The notes beneath the pieces are model-generated. The model was not told where the DNA came from. It did not search any database and saw only the letters and a program-made list of their open reading frames with translations. Below are positions 61,463-64,000 of a stretch of 64,000 bases of DNA, in pieces. The DNA is from Pseudomonas sp. P8_229 (GTDB taxonomy: Bacteria; Pseudomonadota; Gammaproteobacteria; Pseudomonadales; Pseudomonadaceae). The position numbers and the translations under genes are program-made. The stretch lies in the NCBI RefSeq assembly GCF_034008635.1, contig NZ_CP125378.1, positions 6,076,501 to 6,140,500 on the forward strand, read 5' to 3'. Every line of letters begins with the position of its first letter. Position 1 is the stretch's first letter.

Positions 61463-62829
61463 GTCGCCGCCGATAGCGTGACGGTGAAACGGCAACCGTT
61501 GGGTTCGCGAGTCACCAGTTGGACTTGCCAGCGTTGATGGCTGCAGATCCGCTGCACCAGCGACAACCCCAGTCCAAGCCCTTCACCGCGCTGTTCATCA
61601 CCGCGCACGAATGGCTGAAACATCGCGTGGCGTTTCTCTTCCGGTATTCCGATACCACTGTCCTCGACCACGAAGCTGTCCTTGAGCAATGACAACCGGA
61701 CAAAGCCGTGATCGGTGTAGTGCCAGGCATTACGCAAAAGATTGCCCATGACCGACTGCAAAAACGTCAGGTCATAGCGCGTGGTGCCAGCCAGTTGCGG
61801 CTCGTAGATAAACTCCAGACCCTTTTCGCGAATCAGTCGCCCCCAGATTTCCACCTGAGCATCGGCAATATCCTTGAGGGTGCAGGTGGCTGCGGTGCCA
61901 AGCTCTTCAGGCTTGCGCGCGAGCATCAAAAAGGTCTCGACCAGTTGGCGCATCTCGGCGCTGGCGCGGGCAATGCGTTTGACCTGCGCAGTGGAACGCG
62001 GATCAAGCGAAGGGTTGACCAGCAACAGCTCGCAGGAGCTGGCCAGAATCATCAATGGCGTGCGCAGTTCATGGCTCACGTCACTGGTGAAGAGCTTTTC
62101 CCGATTCAGGGTTTCTCGTAACCGGCCAAGGGTCTGGTCAAAAGACTGTGCCAACTCCCCTACCTCATCATCGGCATAATCGGGACGCAATGCCGGGGCA
62201 ACCGCAATCAACTGATCACGATGACGCACCTGCCCCGCCAGGCGAATCACCGGTGCCATGACCTGACGCGCCAACAACCTGCCGAGCGCGACAGCCAACA
62301 TGACGCTGAGGATGAAGCCGACGATCACCACGACGAACAGCAGGTGCTCCCGCTGTTCAAAGCTTTCCTGATTGCGCAGCAGCACATATTTGCGTCCGCC
62401 AACCGCGTCGACCATGGCGTAGAAGTCATCGCCGTTGAGCGATATCTCCTGGAAACCCAAGGGCAGGCTCGCCAATGGCTCCGTCAGCGCCATGGGACCC
62501 GGGCCGTTCTCGAAGAAAAACAATTCGCTTTTTTCCGGCTCATGCCGCCATTGGCTGATGTCGTCCATCGCCAGCAACCGGCGCAACCCACCGTTCAGGG
62601 CGGTCATGGTCAACTTGTGTTCCACGACATGTACGGTGGCGACAATGCCCATGGCGAACACACCGGCAACCAGAGCGCTCATCAAGGCGAACACAATCAC
62701 AATTCGATTGGCGAGGCTTTGCTTGAGGTCCATCCGGTTCAATGACTCCAGGGCTGATATCAGAACATAGGCAAGCTTGCGCGCGATGACGTTGCCCAAG
62801 GGGCGCAGCTTCGCCTCCATCGCTGCCAT
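61420..62829 (-). CDS. Orphan sensor histidine kinase
   Basis: A 469-residue kinase with two membrane helices (about residues 43-72 and 168-190) around a periplasmic domain of about 95 residues. The H-box is FTSDVSHELRTPLMILA, and the ATPase boxes are NLLRNAWHYTDHG, VVEDSGIGIP and GLGLGLSLVQRI. GGAGC nine bases upstream supports ATG 62829, though the ATG at 62733 is possible. No response-regulator gene is in the adjacent sequence seen here. A perfect 10-base inverted repeat lies 15 bases upstream. Confidence 0.87.
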   Translation of the reverse strand: MAAMEAKLRPLGNVIARKLAYVLISALESLNRMDLKQSLANRIVIVFALMSALVAGVFAMGIVATVHVVEHKLTMTALNGGLRRLLAMDDISQWRHEPEKSELFFFENGPGPMALTEPLASLPLGFQEISLNGDDFYAMVDAVGGRKYVLLRNQESFEQREHLLFVVVIVGFILSVMLAVALGRLLARQVMAPVIRLAGQVRHRDQLIAVAPALRPDYADDEVGELAQSFDQTLGRLRETLNREKLFTSDVSHELRTPLMILASSCELLLVNPSLDPRSTAQVKRIARASAEMRQLVETFLMLARKPEELGTAATCTLKDIADAQVEIWGRLIREKGLEFIYEPQLAGTTRYDLTFLQSVMGNLLRNAWHYTDHGFVRLSLLKDSFVVEDSGIGIPEEKRHAMFQPFVRGDEQRGEGLGLGLSLVQRICSHQRWQVQLVTREPNGCRFTVTLSAATQVADGQVRELPTA

Positions 62830-62843
62830 TGTTAAGTAGCTCC

Positions 62844-62876
62844 GATAAACAAAACGCGTATTTGAGTTTGTTTATC
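62844..62876. repeat. Perfect 10-base inverted repeat upstream of the sensor kinase
   Basis: GATAAACAAA and TTTGTTTATC are separated by 13 bases. It lies 15 bases from the kinase start and about 174 bases from the phosphatase start, so it could be an operator in the shared divergent region or a 5' hairpin of the kinase mRNA. A second dyad, GTTTTA-GT-TAAAAC, is at 62885-62898. Confidence 0.5.
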
Positions 62877-63049
62877 AAATAGCCGTTTTAGTTAAAACAC
62901 GCTGCCCCTCGCAAATTTTTCACATGTTCTTCACTGCCCCGCCACGTGTCTGACCGTAGTGTTCAGCAGCCATTCAAGCAAACCACCGTAAAGTAACTAA
63001 CCTTCTCGAGCTTACGTTGCACTTTGTGTGCGCTGAATGGAACTCGGGA

Positions 63050-63730
63050 ATGACAAGGGGCAACGTTTTGGTTGAATTAATACAAGTACAATCAGCGTCC
63101 AAGCGATGGGATCTGTCTCGTCCGCGCACCTGGGCAATCATTGCTGCCGGTTTGCTGGTGATCGCACTCATTTGCGGCTTCGTCTGGATGCAACGCTCGC
63201 CCGCCAATCTGCGCTATGCCAGTGCGTCTGCCACCCAGGAATGGGTGAACGCCTGGCAGGCCGGCGAAGTCGTCGCGCTGGTGCGTCATACCGAGCGTTG
63301 CGACCGCTCGACCAATACCTGCCTGGGTCCGGCGGACGGTATCACTCAGGCTGGCAGTGTTGCTGCAGCTGGCGTAGGTCGTGGCTTCACGCAGCTGGGT
63401 CTGGAGAAAACCCAGTTCTTCAGCAGCCCGCTGACGCGCACCATGCAGACCGCGCATTACATGCTCGGCCACGATGCAGTCGCCCAGGAATGGCTGGAAA
63501 CCTGTGGCCCGTCACTGCGCGATGACGTGGTGGCGCACAAGACGCCCGGGCAGAACATGATCCTGGTGACTCACAGTGGCTGCATCGCCGACTTTGAAAG
63601 GCAAACCGGTTATCCCCGGGCAGTTGCTGCCGAATATGGCAGCGCTGTTTTAGTCCGGATAGACGCGCAAGGCCAGCTCAAAGTGATTGGCATCATGAAT
63701 CCCGAAGGCTGGCAACACATGAACAAATAA
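63050..63730 (+). CDS. Membrane-anchored histidine phosphatase (Ais/PmrG-like)
   Basis: A 226-residue protein with one N-terminal helix (TWAIIAAGLLVIALICGFVWM) and a phosphoglycerate-mutase-type domain: LVRHTERCDR (catalytic histidine), FSSPLTRTMQTAHYML and ILVTHSGCIADF (second histidine). This is the layout of Ais/PmrG-type lipopolysaccharide heptose-phosphate phosphatases in the periplasm. The ATG at 63050 is used; a more upstream start is possible. The kinase divergent from it could control it, which is an inference. Confidence 0.8.
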   Translation: MTRGNVLVELIQVQSASKRWDLSRPRTWAIIAAGLLVIALICGFVWMQRSPANLRYASASATQEWVNAWQAGEVVALVRHTERCDRSTNTCLGPADGITQAGSVAAAGVGRGFTQLGLEKTQFFSSPLTRTMQTAHYMLGHDAVAQEWLETCGPSLRDDVVAHKTPGQNMILVTHSGCIADFERQTGYPRAVAAEYGSAVLVRIDAQGQLKVIGIMNPEGWQHMNK

Positions 63731-64000
63731 ATAAGCAAGTTTTTTTGCGCAACTTTGCGGTATTGCGCAAACAAGCCTCTGGCCTGCGGGTTGGCGCCTG
63801 CCAATTTGTAATAAAACATGTTTTTTAGTTTCAAAAACTGGACATATTCCGTTTTAAAGCTTGTCTTTCCAGAGAGAACTTAGAGCTGGAGGCACGCCAG
63901 TTCTCTGAATACAGGAGACGTCCACCGGACGTGCTCGCACCTGCATTCATCCAACCCGGTGACACGCCTGCTACGGAAATCGCCAGGCGCGTCACTGAAA
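63731..64000. other. Right-edge intergenic region with a possible gene start
   Basis: An AT-rich stretch. TTGCGCAA occurs at 63745-63752 and 63763-63770 and can pair into a hairpin, but no T run follows it. From GTG 63931, with AGGAG 13 bases upstream, a frame stays open to the window edge (starts MLAPAFIQPGDTPATEIA). This may be the start of the next gene, but the visible part is too short to identify. Confidence 0.25.

Overview
The window reads as a chromosome segment of a fluorescent-group Pseudomonas. The grounds are high G+C coding sequence with dense four-base ATGA overlaps, a Pseudomonas-type REP doublet (56581-56670), a FecI/FecR/FecA iron-signalling unit, an SpuD/PuuA/PuuB-like polyamine unit and PqiB/PqiC. 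All calls come from reading the sequence and from family knowledge; no search was run.

Layout. (1) 1-5080: the tail of an unknown gene, then a visibly more AT-rich lipid island. It holds a fatty acyl-AMP ligase, an acyl carrier protein, a soluble diiron acyl-ACP desaturase with a receiver-like N-terminal domain, and three hotdog thioesterases. (2) 5212-26177: a large carboxylate-siderophore locus. On the minus strand run a decarboxylase, an SbnA-like synthase, an opine dehydrogenase, one IucA/IucC synthetase, an MFS exporter and a class V PLP enzyme, followed by fecI-fecR, a TonB receptor with a signalling domain, and a binding protein-permease-ATPase importer. On the plus strand run a CitE/SbnG-like enzyme, an SbnI-like ParB/Srx protein, a second closely related TonB receptor without the signalling domain, and a Fur-like protein reduced to its DNA-binding half. 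A YncE-like beta-propeller closes the region. (3) 26253-34950: a histidine kinase and response regulator, divergent from a second response regulator and an OMP-adaptor-RND efflux operon. (4) 34943-37603: a class V aminotransferase, a thymidylate-kinase-like protein and a DUF985 cupin.

(5) 38227-54034 is the most unusual region. It is a compact Ebo operon (order D, C, A, B, E, F, with EboD fused to a DedA-type membrane domain) that runs on without a real gap into a little-known set: two single-CxxCH exported proteins, two large unidentified proteins related to each other, one exported eight-cysteine protein, and a beta-propeller resembling the ScyD/ScyE family of scytonemin clusters. The paired module (CxxCH protein plus large protein) occurs twice. 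(6) 54107-63730: an AraC regulator; a polyamine unit (glutamylpolyamine ligase, binding protein, FAD oxidase); pqiBC without pqiA; an unpaired sensor kinase; and a membrane-anchored histidine phosphatase.

How the genes may work together. In region 2 the SbnI-like protein (phosphoserine), SbnA-like synthase and opine dehydrogenase could make 2,3-diaminopropionate; a CitE-like enzyme could supply citrate or a related acid; the single NIS synthetase and the decarboxylase would assemble the product; and two TonB receptors sharing one ECF-type promoter motif would bring the iron complex back. In region 5 the Ebo enzymes would make or traffic a small molecule through the inner membrane, with exported haem-type proteins as candidate periplasmic partners.
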